A DNA stretch of 64,000 nt, taken from the NCBI GenBank assembly GCA_000237975.1, contig CP003179.1, positions 434,001 to 498,000 on the forward strand, given 5' to 3'. Within the stretch, counting starts at the first letter, position 1. Every line of letters begins with the position of its first letter. Shown piece after piece: positions 1-9,399 of the stretch. A program made the translations under genes and the position numbers. This DNA is from Sulfobacillus acidophilus DSM 10332. GTDB taxonomy: Bacteria > Bacillota > Sulfobacillia > Sulfobacillales > Sulfobacillaceae. The notes beneath the pieces were generated by a model, which was given only the letters and a program-made list of their open reading frames with translations, had not been told where the DNA came from and searched no databases.

Positions 1-345
1 TTGGCGGCATTGGGGATTCTTCAACATTTCGAGGGGTTTCTGATCGTCTTGGGAGTCGCGATCCCGCCGATAGCCGGGATCATGCTCACCGATTACTGGC
101 TTTTGCGTCGACACCGGGCGCTTCTGGATCACTCCCGAATGTTAGGAACCCTGCCGGCGACAATGGAGCCCGTCAATTGGCCCATGGTCATTACATGGGT
201 GGCTTCGTCACTCATCGGTTACTTCGTTCATTGGGGGATCCAGTCGATTAATTCATTGGTGGCCGCGGTAGTGATCTACTGGCTACTAGGCAGTTTTGGC
301 ACCAAAACAGTAGACCAGATTCATACCGCGGGGGAAAGCGCATGA
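1..345 (+). CDS. NCS1 family nucleobase/cation permease, C-terminal part
   Basis: This is the C-terminal 114 residues of a membrane transporter cut by the left window edge; the TTG at position 1 is only the first visible codon. Hydrophobic segments at about residues 10-30, 60-77 and 83-97 and the motif GIMLTDYWLLRR are typical of the last helices of cytosine/hydantoin permeases of the NCS1 family. The stop overlaps the ATG of the next gene (ATGA), so it is the upstream member of a hydantoinase-type operon and probably imports the substrate handled by the downstream enzymes. Family assignment is good. Substrate (cytosine, hydantoin, allantoin) is an inference from context. Confidence 0.75.
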   Translation: MAALGILQHFEGFLIVLGVAIPPIAGIMLTDYWLLRRHRALLDHSRMLGTLPATMEPVNWPMVITWVASSLIGYFVHWGIQSINSLVAAVVIYWLLGSFGTKTVDQIHTAGESA

Positions 346-1463
346 AACAGATTGACTTGGAGAATTTGCCGGATCTGGCGGTGGGAGCGACCTTTTTAGG
401 GACCGGAGGCGGAGGCGATCCCTATATTGGCCGATTGATGGCCGAAGCCGCTATTGCGCGGTTTGGGCCCGTACGGTTAATGGATGTGGACGATGTGCCG
501 GATGACGGTCTGGTCGTGCCGGCGGCCATGATGGGGGCTCCGACCATTATGGTTGAGAAAATCCCCAACGGGCGGGAGATGCAAATTGCCGTTTCGTCGC
601 TGCAACAGCTTTTGCAAAAACCCGTGGTGTCCTTAATGACGATCGAAGCCGGGGGCATTAATTCCATGATTCCTTTGGCGGTGGCGGCCGAAATGGGACT
701 GCCCGTGATTGACGGGGACAGCATGGGTCGAGCGTTTCCGGAATTACAAATGACGTCTTTGCACTTAGCCGGCATTCGCGCCACTCCCATGGTTTTAGTC
801 GATGAAAAGGGTAATACGGTGATGATTGACGCGATCGACAATTTATGGACGGAACGGCTTGCGCGGACGACGACGGTCGCGGTGGGCGGCGCATCGATTA
901 TCGCGTTATATCCCATGACCGGGCGCGATGCGAAACGCGCCATGGTTCGTGGCACCATCACCAAAGCATTGGAACTGGGCCGACTCTTACGCGCCGACCA
1001 CTTGTCGGTTGCCGAAAAGGATCGGCGGTTACAAGCCGAGCACGGCGCCCTCAAACTGTTTAACGGCAAAGTGGTGGACGTGGAACGGCGTTCCGGTGAC
1101 GGGTTCGTTCGAGGCACCGTATCGTGTGTCGGGCTGGGAGACGACCAGGATCATGTATTCCGGATCGAATTCCAAAACGAGAATCTCCTCGCGATGCGGG
1201 ATGGGCAGGTCGTGGCGACGGTGCCGGATTTGATTAGTGTATTGGACCAAGAAACATTGATGCCCATTACGACCGAAGGACTGTGCTACGGGCAGCGGGT
1301 TACCGTTTACGCCATGCCTTGTGATCCGGTTTGGCGCAGCGTCGAAGGACTGAATACGGTGGGGCCCGGCTACTTCGGATATGACCTTACGTATGTCCCG
1401 TTACCTGGAACAGGAAGCAACGAGTCAAGGAGGACAACACATGAAGTATCGCATGGGGATTGA
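342..1463 (+). CDS. DUF917 / S-Me-THD family protein, copy 1
   Basis: A 373-residue soluble protein. The glycine-rich motif LGTGGGGDPYIGR near residue 20 and the IEAGGINSM motif near residue 105 are hallmarks of the DUF917 family (Pfam S-Me-THD), found beside hydantoinase/oxoprolinase genes and nucleobase permeases. It starts at an ATG overlapping the permease stop, and its last 23 bases overlap the start of the hydantoinase gene, so the operon is translationally coupled. The exact reaction is not established from sequence. A role in hydrolysing a hydantoin-like ring together with the downstream subunit is inferred from context. A related copy lies at 2991-4094. Confidence 0.85.
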   Translation: MKQIDLENLPDLAVGATFLGTGGGGDPYIGRLMAEAAIARFGPVRLMDVDDVPDDGLVVPAAMMGAPTIMVEKIPNGREMQIAVSSLQQLLQKPVVSLMTIEAGGINSMIPLAVAAEMGLPVIDGDSMGRAFPELQMTSLHLAGIRATPMVLVDEKGNTVMIDAIDNLWTERLARTTTVAVGGASIIALYPMTGRDAKRAMVRGTITKALELGRLLRADHLSVAEKDRRLQAEHGALKLFNGKVVDVERRSGDGFVRGTVSCVGLGDDQDHVFRIEFQNENLLAMRDGQVVATVPDLISVLDQETLMPITTEGLCYGQRVTVYAMPCDPVWRSVEGLNTVGPGYFGYDLTYVPLPGTGSNESRRTTHEVSHGD

Positions 1464-2994
1464 TGTTGGAGGAACTAATACGGATGCCGTGATTCTGACG
1501 CCGGACAACCGGGTCGTCGCTAAGGTGAAAAATCCTGTGACCCAGGACATTATGACATCTATCCGGGTTGCCGCCCGCCAGGTGCTGGAAACATCCCGTC
1601 TTGGGCCCGACGCCATTTCGCACGCCATGTTAGGTACCACCCAAGTCACCAACGCGATTATTGAACGGCAACGTCTGAACCGTGTCGGATTGATTCGGAT
1701 TGGCGCACCGGCGACGTTGGCGGTTCCGCCGCTGACCGGGTGGCCAACCCGTTTAAAAGAGGTTGTGGAGCATGGCCAGTTAATGGTGCAGGGCGGGCAC
1801 GAGTTTGATGGTCGACCCATGGCGCCGTTGAACCGGGACGAGATTCGACGGTTTTTGGATCAACATGCCCGACAGATTTCGGCGGTTGCGGTTACCGCGG
1901 TATTCTCCCCGGTTAATGCCGAGCATGAGCTCAGTGTCCGCGAATTGATTGAAGAGGAATACCCCCACTTGGCGGTCTCGTTGTCCCACGAAATTGGATC
2001 GGTCGGGCTTTTAGAGCGAGAAAACGCGACGGTTTTGAACGCGGCGGTTACGGAAGTCGCGCAAATCGCGGCCCGGGCTTTTCAAGATGCCCTTCGGGAG
2101 GTGGGCATTCAAGCCGACCTGTACTTTGCGCAAAACGACGGGACCCTGATGGCGATGGATTATGCGTTGCGCTATCCGATTTTAACCGTGGCGTGCGGGC
2201 CGACGAATTCGATGCGGGGCGCGGCCTTTTTGGCCCGAATAGATGATGCCGTCATTATTGATGTGGGGGGCACGTCATCGGATATCGGGATGATTCGTGG
2301 CGGATTTCCTCGGCAGTCTGCGTTGGCGGTGGATGTCGGCGGGGTTCGGACCAATTTTCGCATGCCCGATTTAATTGCGTTGGGTTTAGGCGGGGGATCC
2401 CGTGTGCGAATACACGACGGCCAGGTGACGGTGGGGCCGGATAGTGTCGGGTATCGTATCGTGGAAGATGCGGAGGTGTTTGGCGGCCCGGTGACTACGT
2501 TTACCGATGTGGCCGTAGGGTTGGGGTACGCTCAGATCGGCGATCGTCCCCCGAGGATTGCGACGGCGGTGGCCGAACGCGCGTATGCTCAAGCTATTCA
2601 AGCCATTGAAGAAGGGATTGATCGGATTAAAACCAGCGCGGATCCGATTCCCCTTATTGCGGTAGGGGGTGGCAGCGCGCTGTTACCTGAACGGTTAGCC
2701 GGCGTATCGACCGTTATCCGTCCGGAACATTTCGATGTGGCCAATGCGATTGGTGCGGCCATTGCGCAGGTGTCGGGGCGTATAGACCGGATTTATCCGA
2801 TGAGCGGCCGAACCCGCGACGCCGTTCTCCAAGAAGCATTGGCTAGCGCGAAAGCCGAAGCGGTTCGCGCCGGGGCCGATCCGGATACATTAGAGGTTGT
2901 GGAAGTAGAAGAGATTCCCCTAGCGTATCTTCCATCTAATGCGTCGCGGGTTCGGGTGACGGTGGCCGGACAATTGGCGGGGGCGGCATTATGA
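1441..2994 (+). CDS. hydantoinase/oxoprolinase family protein (HyuA-like)
   Basis: A 517-residue protein with the N-terminal hydantoinase/oxoprolinase ATP-binding motif GIDVGGTNTDAV at residues 6-17, a second phosphate-binding motif VIIDVGGTSSDIG near residue 275, LGLGGGSRV near 320 and VGGGSALL near 410. These are the actin-like ATPase signatures of N-methylhydantoinase A and 5-oxoprolinase. I chose the ATG at 1441 because an AAGGAGG site lies 8-14 bases upstream; an in-frame ATG at 1381 lies inside the previous gene and lacks a site. At about 520 residues it is the short DUF917-associated form, not the roughly 680-residue HyuA. The stop overlaps the next gene by ATGA. Confidence 0.85.
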   Translation: MKYRMGIDVGGTNTDAVILTPDNRVVAKVKNPVTQDIMTSIRVAARQVLETSRLGPDAISHAMLGTTQVTNAIIERQRLNRVGLIRIGAPATLAVPPLTGWPTRLKEVVEHGQLMVQGGHEFDGRPMAPLNRDEIRRFLDQHARQISAVAVTAVFSPVNAEHELSVRELIEEEYPHLAVSLSHEIGSVGLLERENATVLNAAVTEVAQIAARAFQDALREVGIQADLYFAQNDGTLMAMDYALRYPILTVACGPTNSMRGAAFLARIDDAVIIDVGGTSSDIGMIRGGFPRQSALAVDVGGVRTNFRMPDLIALGLGGGSRVRIHDGQVTVGPDSVGYRIVEDAEVFGGPVTTFTDVAVGLGYAQIGDRPPRIATAVAERAYAQAIQAIEEGIDRIKTSADPIPLIAVGGGSALLPERLAGVSTVIRPEHFDVANAIGAAIAQVSGRIDRIYPMSGRTRDAVLQEALASAKAEAVRAGADPDTLEVVEVEEIPLAYLPSNASRVRVTVAGQLAGAAL

Positions 2995-4094
2995 GCTGGG
3001 AACTGACCCGGAACGATTTACCGGCCTTGGCGATCGGGGCGGCCATCTTAGGCACCGGAGGCGGAGGGGATCCCTATATCGGACGGGTGATGGCGGAATC
3101 TGCCATGGCGTCTCAGAAATCTATCACGGTTTTATCGGTCGACGATTTGTCCGATGATCAATGGGTCATTCCTGTCGCGGGCATGGGCGCGCCAACGGTA
3201 TTATTCGAGAAACCGCCGCGAGGGACGGAACCGCTTCAGGCGTTTCAACGCCTTCGGGACTATTTGGGTGCGTCTGACGCGTTGCCGTGTCCCATTGAAG
3301 CAGGGGGAATCAATAGCATGGTGCCGCTGCAAGTTGCCGCATTGCTAAAATGCCCGGTAGTGGACGCGGACGGCATGGGCCGGGCGTTTCCTGAACTCTA
3401 TATGCAAACGTTTCATTTGAACGGCATCTCGGGGACACCGGCCTGTTTGGCGAGTGAGTGGGGAGAAACGGTGCTGTTGGAATCTCTGCGGGACAACTAT
3501 ACCTTTGAATGGATTGCCCGTGGAGTGACGATCCGTTTAGGAGGCCACAGTTTTGTTGCGCAGTTTCCTATGCAGGGGGCTGCGGTTAAGCGGGCAGCCA
3601 TCCGAGGTACGTTGAGTTTGGGGATTCGGTTGGGCCGAGCGGTGTTGGAGGCGGCCCGATCTCACCAGGATCCACTTGCCGCATTGGCAAAGGCGTCGGA
3701 TTATGCAGGATATGGCGAAGGCATCATTGCTTTTCGGGGAAAAATTGTGGCGGTTACACGGCGGACCACTGATGGGTTTGCGCGCGGCGAAGTGGTTCTG
3801 GAAGGCTTGGGTGATCAGCGCGGAACGACCGCCCGAATCGCCTTTCAAAATGAAAACCTTGTCTTCTATCGAGACGGGGAAGCGGTGGCGATGGTGCCGG
3901 ATTTGATTACCGTCGTCGACTCGCAAACCGGGCAGGCCGTTACCACGGAACGCTTACAATATGGGCAGCGGGTCGGTGTGTTGGTGATTCCTGCGCCGGC
4001 CGTAATGAAATCGGACGCGGCGCTAAAGGTATGGGGGCCATCGGCCTTTGGATATAGTATCTCATACCGGGAACCGCTCACAGCGATGTCATGA
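2991..4094 (+). CDS. DUF917 / S-Me-THD family protein, copy 2
   Basis: A 367-residue paralogue of the protein at 342-1463. It has the same LGTGGGGDPYIGR motif near residue 20, IEAGGINSM near residue 103, VVDADGMGRAFPEL near 123, and a FGYSISY-type C-terminus matching FGYDLTY in copy 1. Its ATG overlaps the stop of the hydantoinase by four bases. Two diverged DUF917 proteins flanking one hydantoinase suggest a heteromeric enzyme or two substrate-specific partners; this is inference. No terminator with a T-tract is obvious downstream, though an imperfect inverted repeat follows at 4103-4155. Confidence 0.85.
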   Translation: MSWELTRNDLPALAIGAAILGTGGGGDPYIGRVMAESAMASQKSITVLSVDDLSDDQWVIPVAGMGAPTVLFEKPPRGTEPLQAFQRLRDYLGASDALPCPIEAGGINSMVPLQVAALLKCPVVDADGMGRAFPELYMQTFHLNGISGTPACLASEWGETVLLESLRDNYTFEWIARGVTIRLGGHSFVAQFPMQGAAVKRAAIRGTLSLGIRLGRAVLEAARSHQDPLAALAKASDYAGYGEGIIAFRGKIVAVTRRTTDGFARGEVVLEGLGDQRGTTARIAFQNENLVFYRDGEAVAMVPDLITVVDSQTGQAVTTERLQYGQRVGVLVIPAPAVMKSDAALKVWGPSAFGYSISYREPLTAMS

Positions 4095-4438
4095 TAGCGT
4101 GACCTCGGGTATGCTCGGAGTCCGCGTTGGCGGGTTTATTGAGCGTACCCGGAGGTATCCATTGCATGATTTTTTCGTGTTTGGCCGAAGAGACTAACCA
4201 CTATTGTGTAGACTGATAGGCCCAGCATCCAGGAGGTGCGGTACGAGCCCGTTGGACAACCGGATGGAGTCTATCACCACGAGAACCTAACGTTGCGTGG
4301 GGATGGCGATAGGAAACGTTTCATTAGGTATTCCGACTTATGACCGAGGGCTTGTGCGATTTCTTGAGGATTATCAACACTGCCAGGACCTAGGTTCAAG
4401 CTCGCAGTACACTGAATGGCCGGTCGGATCCTTCCTCT
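4095..4438. other. intergenic region with imperfect inverted repeat
   Basis: No gene is supported here. An imperfect inverted repeat pairs 4103-4116 (CCTCGGGTATGCTC) with 4141-4155 (GAGCGTACCCGGAGG), with a 24-base loop and no T-tract, so it could be a processing or weak termination structure after the DUF917 operon. Positions 4233-4340 hold an open frame with plausible codons but no recognisable start or family; it may be a gene scrap. Confidence 0.4.
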
Positions 4439-5022
4439 TTAGGGTATCAAAGAAGGCAATACGGTTTTTAAAATCAGCATGGCTTGCTCGTAATTATTGG
4501 GATAGCCCCCAAATGAACCCTGTCGAACAAACTCAAATCCAGCCTTTAGGTAGATTGCAATTGCCTGATGAGACTCCACGTTTGGGTGTGGAGAAAGATG
4601 TCTCGGTCGCCCTCCAACCACACCAACCGTTGCAGGCATTCCGAGACTAATGCCTTCCCGAGCCCGAGTCCTTGATAGTCCGGGAGGACGGCCAACCAAT
4701 GAACGGAGGGATCCCGCCGCTCTTCTGTTGTGTTCCACCAACTCGTAATGGTGCCCACCGCGCGACCATCGTCTCTGCGCACAAACATACAGCGCCGGAT
4801 GAGCTCGTTGCGATGCGGCAGATATGTTTCTTGGAAGTACGCGAGGGCCTCGTCGGCCGTCATAAACTCGCCAACCGCGGTCTCAATGTGGGCCCACTCC
4901 ATTTCGTCGCCAGGAACAAATGCCGATAATGAAAATTCGGCAGGCAGCGCATGTTGGGCAATGGGCAATCCTGCCTTCCGTTTCATAATGATGTGAAAGT
5001 ACGGTAAAGTCTTATCTAACAC
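4439..5022 (-). pseudogene. GNAT N-acetyltransferase, frameshifted
   Basis: The first frame (5022 down to about 4580) starts at GTG with a GAGGTGA site 6 bases upstream and carries the acetyl-CoA binding region WLAVLPDYQGLGLGKALVSE, then ends just after HTQTWS. The natural continuation HQAIAIYLKAGFEFV is in another frame and runs to 4439. A two-base gain or one-base loss at about 4578-4585 therefore separates the beta4 region from the C-terminal beta6-beta7 part of the GNAT fold. The protein is either recently inactivated or the shift is a sequencing error. Substrate unknown. Confidence 0.75.
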
Positions 5023-5101
5023 GGACTATCACCTCGTCCATTCGAAGGCCTATCCGAAACAGCAGGGAAAAGTGAAGAATGCCGCATTTGGGAGAGAAAG
5101 C

Positions 5102-5130
5102 GATTAGAGATTTCCCTTTCATGCTATAAT
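5102..5130 (+). promoter_or_regulatory. candidate sigma-A promoter for the SLC13-kinase-regulator genes
   Basis: A perfect TATAAT hexamer lies at 5125-5130, 41 bases upstream of the permease start, with a poor -35 (GATTAG at 5102-5107, 17-base spacing). It is the only consensus -10 in this gap. Inferred, not proven. Confidence 0.4.
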
Positions 5131-5171
5131 TCCCTGATTACCAAGGCAATAGGGCGGGGGAATCGTCTCAT

Positions 5172-6929
5172 ATGGTCTGGGCAATTTTCCTTATCACTAT
5201 CGGATTGTTGGCTTCGAATCGGGTGCGGATTGATGTCATTGGTTTATTTGTCTTGTTGGCGCTCGGTCTGACCCGAACACTATCGCCTACCCAATTGTTT
5301 TCCGGTTTTTCTTCCGATGCCGTGTTGCTTATTGCCGGGATGCTGGCTATGGGAGAGGGGTTGGTTCGCGCCGGGGTAACGGCTAAAATGGCTCAATGGT
5401 TAAAGGTTATCGGTTCCGGACATGAACGGCGATCGGCAATTATGCTAATGATATTGGCGGGGTTGCCTTCAGCCTTTATCAGTGATGTCGGGTTGGTCGG
5501 ACTGTTTATTCCGGTTGTTCAGGCCTTGCGCACGCGGACGAACATTCCCGTACGTCATTTGCTTATGCCGCTAGGGGTCGCGGCAACCTTGGGGGGCCTT
5601 TTGACCATGGTAGGCAGTGCCGGCAACATTGTCGCCAATCAGGCTTTGGAAGCGGCCCATTTGAAACCGTTAGGGATTTTTTCGATTACCCCCCTGGGGT
5701 TAATTCTGTTAGTGGTCGGTATCGTTTTCATGACAGGGGCGGGACCCCGTTTAATGCCCCGAGGTGAGGCACCGGTTGAAATGGCGATTGAGCATTGGAG
5801 GACCTATTTATCGGAACTTACGGTGCTACCGGATTGGCCTTACGTTGGGAAAAGTCTCAAAGAAGTGCCGGTTTTCGCGGATGCCGGCGTAACGGTCGTG
5901 CGGGTATTTCGGCAAAACGAGGCTCTTCCGGCGCGGGCCGACACGGTTTTGCAAATCGGAGACCGTTTGACCGTTACCGGGACGGCCGAGAGCATTATGG
6001 CCTTGGCCAAAGTAAGTCACGGATTGAGATTGACAGGCGAAGCCCCTAGCCTAACTCGTGAGGACTTGCGGGTTTGGGAAGTTTTAGTAGGTCATAGGAA
6101 CCCGTGGATTGGCCATACGTTAATTGATCTTGACGTTCGTCGGCGATATCATATCGGCATTTTGGGCCTTTATCGGGAAGGCCAACTGCTGTCTCGGCAT
6201 TTGGGCCGGATTACATTACGAGCCGGTGATATCTTACTGATGGAATCCGCAACGGAGGCCTTGACGACCATTCAACATATGCATGGTTTTATTGTTTTGA
6301 ATCAAATGGATTGGCAACCACCGGTTCGAGGCGGGGCGATTGGATTGGCCCCGGCCATTTTAGTCGGATCATTGCTGCTGGCGGCATTGAATCTTATCCC
6401 ACTACGAGTAGCCGTGGCCCTAGGGGTTTTTCTCATGGCGGTATTCAACATTTTACCGATGACGGATGCGTATCGGGCGATCGAGTGGCGGATCGTTGTG
6501 TTTGTCGCGGGAATGTTGCCGTTGGGAACGGCTTTGATTCAGTCTGGGATTACCCATCAAATCGTCGAAGGATTATACTATATAATGGGCACGACACTTC
6601 CGGGGTGGGCGTTGATTGGGCTGTTGTTTGCGTTGAGTGCGATTCTAACGCAGGTCTTATCGAATATTGCCACGGTGTTAGTATTAGCACCGGTTGCCAT
6701 CGAACTGGCCCGTCAACTGGGTGTTGCCCCGGCTCCCCTCGTTTTGGCGGTGGTTGTTGCCGTATCGGCTTCTCCATTGACTCCGTTGGCTAATAAGGTA
6801 GACCTCTTAATCATGGGCCCGGGTGGATATCGCTATGGGGATTTTCTTCGGGTAGGAGCACCGTTAACCATTCTTTTAGGGATCGTCTCGATGGTTCTGA
6901 TTCCGGCGTTTTTTCCTTTTAGGGGCTAG
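5172..6929 (+). CDS. SLC13-type permease with two RCK_C (TrkA-C) domains
   Basis: A 585-residue integral membrane protein. About five N-terminal helices (residues 1-190) and a similar C-terminal set (about 390-585) flank two cytoplasmic TrkA-C-like domains at roughly residues 205-285 and 295-375. This layout is typical of bacterial SLC13/DASS or CitMHS-type anion transporters. Helical hairpin signatures include GLPSAFISDVGLVGLFIP and a second SNIATVLVLAPVAIELA segment. Substrate is probably a di- or tricarboxylate, sulfate or another anion; the sequence does not decide. A histidine kinase follows 44 bases later, so the genes are likely co-transcribed. Confidence 0.8.
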   Translation: MVWAIFLITIGLLASNRVRIDVIGLFVLLALGLTRTLSPTQLFSGFSSDAVLLIAGMLAMGEGLVRAGVTAKMAQWLKVIGSGHERRSAIMLMILAGLPSAFISDVGLVGLFIPVVQALRTRTNIPVRHLLMPLGVAATLGGLLTMVGSAGNIVANQALEAAHLKPLGIFSITPLGLILLVVGIVFMTGAGPRLMPRGEAPVEMAIEHWRTYLSELTVLPDWPYVGKSLKEVPVFADAGVTVVRVFRQNEALPARADTVLQIGDRLTVTGTAESIMALAKVSHGLRLTGEAPSLTREDLRVWEVLVGHRNPWIGHTLIDLDVRRRYHIGILGLYREGQLLSRHLGRITLRAGDILLMESATEALTTIQHMHGFIVLNQMDWQPPVRGGAIGLAPAILVGSLLLAALNLIPLRVAVALGVFLMAVFNILPMTDAYRAIEWRIVVFVAGMLPLGTALIQSGITHQIVEGLYYIMGTTLPGWALIGLLFALSAILTQVLSNIATVLVLAPVAIELARQLGVAPAPLVLAVVVAVSASPLTPLANKVDLLIMGPGGYRYGDFLRVGAPLTILLGIVSMVLIPAFFPFRG

Positions 6930-6973
6930 GCTATCGGCTTGATTTAAGTCGGGCGATTGATTACAGTAGCGCC

Positions 6974-8575
6974 ATGAACCAGGAGGATAAGCCACGTAGC
7001 CGGTGGATATGGGCAGTTCCTTTCGGCCTCATTTTGGTGGCGACGGGCGGGGCTATCGAATGGGCTCGTCAACAAGAGATCGCCTATCATCGCTTGATAG
7101 CGGTTTTGCCGATGATATTACAGGCGGTGCAATCGGGGCGTCAGGCGCCGGTCTGGTGGGCAATGGCCGCCCGATCCCTGGGCTTTACCACTCGGGTTTC
7201 TCCAACAGTCGTTATAGAAACCTTATGGCGTCGATTAGAGCATCTACATGGGTTACCGGAATCTTTAATGCCTTGGTTAGTCCTATCGATTGGCACTCTA
7301 TTGGTTTTCGGGTATTGGATCAAGGAGTCCCAAATTGAAAAGGTGACAAAGGCCCATCAGACCGTAACCGCACAACTCATGGCGATTACGGAAGGGTGGG
7401 CAGAAATTGCGAATGATCGGGATCCATCCGATTTAATCCATCGAATTTTAGAACACCTCACGAGATACACGGCCATATCAGAGGCTGCCCTATATCATTG
7501 GGTTGCGGAAGAAAGGCACAATGCCGTCCATCTGTACAGCGTAATCGGATCCGGTAAATTACTGCCGTTACCTGTTCCGCGCCTTTTGGCCGAGGATCCC
7601 GCTGGTGTTTTAGGGTCAACAATGGTCAGCCATCACCCCCACTATTCAGGAGACGGTTCTTCCCCGATTGCCCCGCTAATCCCGGGTATTATACGGGCTC
7701 GTTTAGGGGTGTTTCCGGTGGGCTACCGAGACAAATTTTGGGGCTGGTTGATCTGTTCTTCGGGGGAACGTGGATGGTTCACTCGGTATCAGGAATTATT
7801 ATCTGTGACCGCGCACGAACTGGGCATCTTATTGGTATCGACAGAGTATGCCAAGCAGGCCGCCCAAACGACCCGATTAGAAGAATTGGCTCGGGCCCGT
7901 TCTGAAATTTTGGCTAATGTATCGCATGAGTTACGCACACCCCTAGGATTGATCCGGGGTTATGCCGAAACCCTGGGCACCGTAGGTTCTCGGCTAACTG
8001 ATGACGAACGACAGGAATTTTTATCGGTGGTATTATCTGAGACCCAATTGTTGGAAAACCTGATTGATCATTTGCTCATCATGTCGCGTTTAGACGGGGC
8101 TGGAGTTGTTCTTAACTGGGGCAAAGCAGTCGGGAGGCAATGGATTTCGGAAGTGGTTCGTCGGTTGCCTTCCGAACAACAACAGCGGGTACAGGTTTCG
8201 GTACCCGACACCTTGTTCGTCATGGGGGATATTCGCCAATTATCATGGGTCTTACAGGACTTGATAGCGAATGCCTTAAAATATTCGGACGGCTTGGTTT
8301 ATGTAACGCTGACGGCGGATGCCGCGGGGTACCGATTAACCGTCCGGGACGAAGGGGAAGGTGTCGGTAGTCAGGAGATCGACCGGATATTTGAACGATT
8401 TTATCGAAGTCCTCGGCATGCTCATTCCGACATCCGGGGAACCGGTTTGGGCCTTAGCATCGCGCAAAGGATTGTCGAGGCGCATAACGGAATCATTCGG
8501 GCAGAAAACCTAATTCCTCAAGGCTTTCAGGTTGTGGTTCAATGGCATGGACACACGGGAGGGGAAGTGTCTTGA
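6974..8575 (+). CDS. sensor histidine kinase
   Basis: A 533-residue membrane-bound kinase. Two hydrophobic segments (about residues 12-29 and 99-116) bracket an approximately 70-residue extracytoplasmic loop. A GAF-like region spans about 150-295, HisKA carries the phospho-accepting His at residue 318 in NVSHELRTPLG, and HATPase_c has the N box NALKYS, the G1 box DEGEGVG and the G2 box GTGLGLS. Its stop overlaps the TTG start of the OmpR-type regulator (TTGA), so the two form a pair. The pair precedes kdpFABC and probably plays the KdpDE role, but the kinase lacks the KdpD/Usp N-terminal region and the four-helix bundle of classic KdpD. Confidence 0.85.
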   Translation: MNQEDKPRSRWIWAVPFGLILVATGGAIEWARQQEIAYHRLIAVLPMILQAVQSGRQAPVWWAMAARSLGFTTRVSPTVVIETLWRRLEHLHGLPESLMPWLVLSIGTLLVFGYWIKESQIEKVTKAHQTVTAQLMAITEGWAEIANDRDPSDLIHRILEHLTRYTAISEAALYHWVAEERHNAVHLYSVIGSGKLLPLPVPRLLAEDPAGVLGSTMVSHHPHYSGDGSSPIAPLIPGIIRARLGVFPVGYRDKFWGWLICSSGERGWFTRYQELLSVTAHELGILLVSTEYAKQAAQTTRLEELARARSEILANVSHELRTPLGLIRGYAETLGTVGSRLTDDERQEFLSVVLSETQLLENLIDHLLIMSRLDGAGVVLNWGKAVGRQWISEVVRRLPSEQQQRVQVSVPDTLFVMGDIRQLSWVLQDLIANALKYSDGLVYVTLTADAAGYRLTVRDEGEGVGSQEIDRIFERFYRSPRHAHSDIRGTGLGLSIAQRIVEAHNGIIRAENLIPQGFQVVVQWHGHTGGEVS

Positions 8576-9300
8576 CAGAGGGGAATTCCCTAGGTGTGGT
8601 CCTCGTCATCGAGGATGAGCCTCGGTATCAGCGACTCTTGCGGACTAACCTTGCAATGGAAGGCTACACGGTCTGGATTGCGGGTAATGGTCATGACGCA
8701 TTAGAACAGGTCTATGTCCGAGAACCCGATGCCGTTATTTTGGATTTACGGTTGCCGGACATCGATGGTTTTGTACTGTGCAGCCGTCTGCGCCATTTAA
8801 CGGCTGTGCCAATTATCGTATTAACGGCATTGAACCAGGAAGCCGACTTGGTGCGGGCGCTTGACGGTGGGGCGGATGATTATCTGACGAAACCCTTTTC
8901 ACCGGCCGAGTTGTTGGCCAGAGTCCGAGCGCATTTACGTCGCCAACAGTCTCAAATGTCACCGGATGCACCGCGTCTATCATGTGGACCATTTCAACTG
9001 AGGCCGGCAACCCGTGAGCTCGTCGTTACATTAGGCGAGTCTCGGACCGTGCGACTTACCCCGACGGAATGGCGGTTGATGGGGGAGTTCTTGCGGTATT
9101 GCGATAAAGTGATTCCTCACGAGCAATTGTTACGGCAAGTCTGGGGGCCAGACTATCAGGGCGAGCACGAGTATCTTCGCATTTATGTCCGCCGTCTGCG
9201 GCAATATGTCGAGCCGGATCCCCGTCATCCGCGATATTTGGTTTCTTATGCCGGGATTGGTTACGCATTGCATTCGGCCCCGCGCCACTCTTTCTCCTAA
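8572..9300 (+). CDS. OmpR/PhoB-family response regulator, KdpE-like
   Basis: A 242-residue two-domain regulator. The receiver domain has the acidic pocket IEDEP at residues 13-17, the phospho-accepting Asp at residue 58 in ILDLRLPD, the switch Thr in VLTA and Lys in TKPF. The C-terminal winged helix (about residues 140-235) contains LTPTEWRLMGEFLRY and the recognition-helix region EYLRIYVRRLRQYVE. I chose TTG 8572 because GGGAGGGG lies 7 bases upstream; an in-frame ATG at 8542 is inside the kinase gene. Position immediately before kdpFABC supports control of potassium uptake (inference). Confidence 0.87.
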   Translation: MTEGNSLGVVLVIEDEPRYQRLLRTNLAMEGYTVWIAGNGHDALEQVYVREPDAVILDLRLPDIDGFVLCSRLRHLTAVPIIVLTALNQEADLVRALDGGADDYLTKPFSPAELLARVRAHLRRQQSQMSPDAPRLSCGPFQLRPATRELVVTLGESRTVRLTPTEWRLMGEFLRYCDKVIPHEQLLRQVWGPDYQGEHEYLRIYVRRLRQYVEPDPRHPRYLVSYAGIGYALHSAPRHSFS

Positions 9301-9301
9301 G

Positions 9302-9320
9302 GTTTTTACAAGTTTTTAAC
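9302..9320 (+). promoter_or_regulatory. candidate KdpE-type operator (direct repeat)
   Basis: GTTTTTAC (9302-9309) and GTTTTTAA (9312-9319) form a head-to-tail repeat with a 10-base period, the usual binding pattern of OmpR/PhoB-family regulators. A TACACT -10-like hexamer follows at 9365-9370 without a good -35, as expected for an activated promoter. Assignment to the neighbouring regulator is inference. Confidence 0.4.
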
Positions 9321-9399
9321 GATCCCCTACCCTTCTTTTACGGATTTTTTTATTTAACTTTCTCTACACTAGGCGATGAAAATCGGGAGGTGTAGGGAG

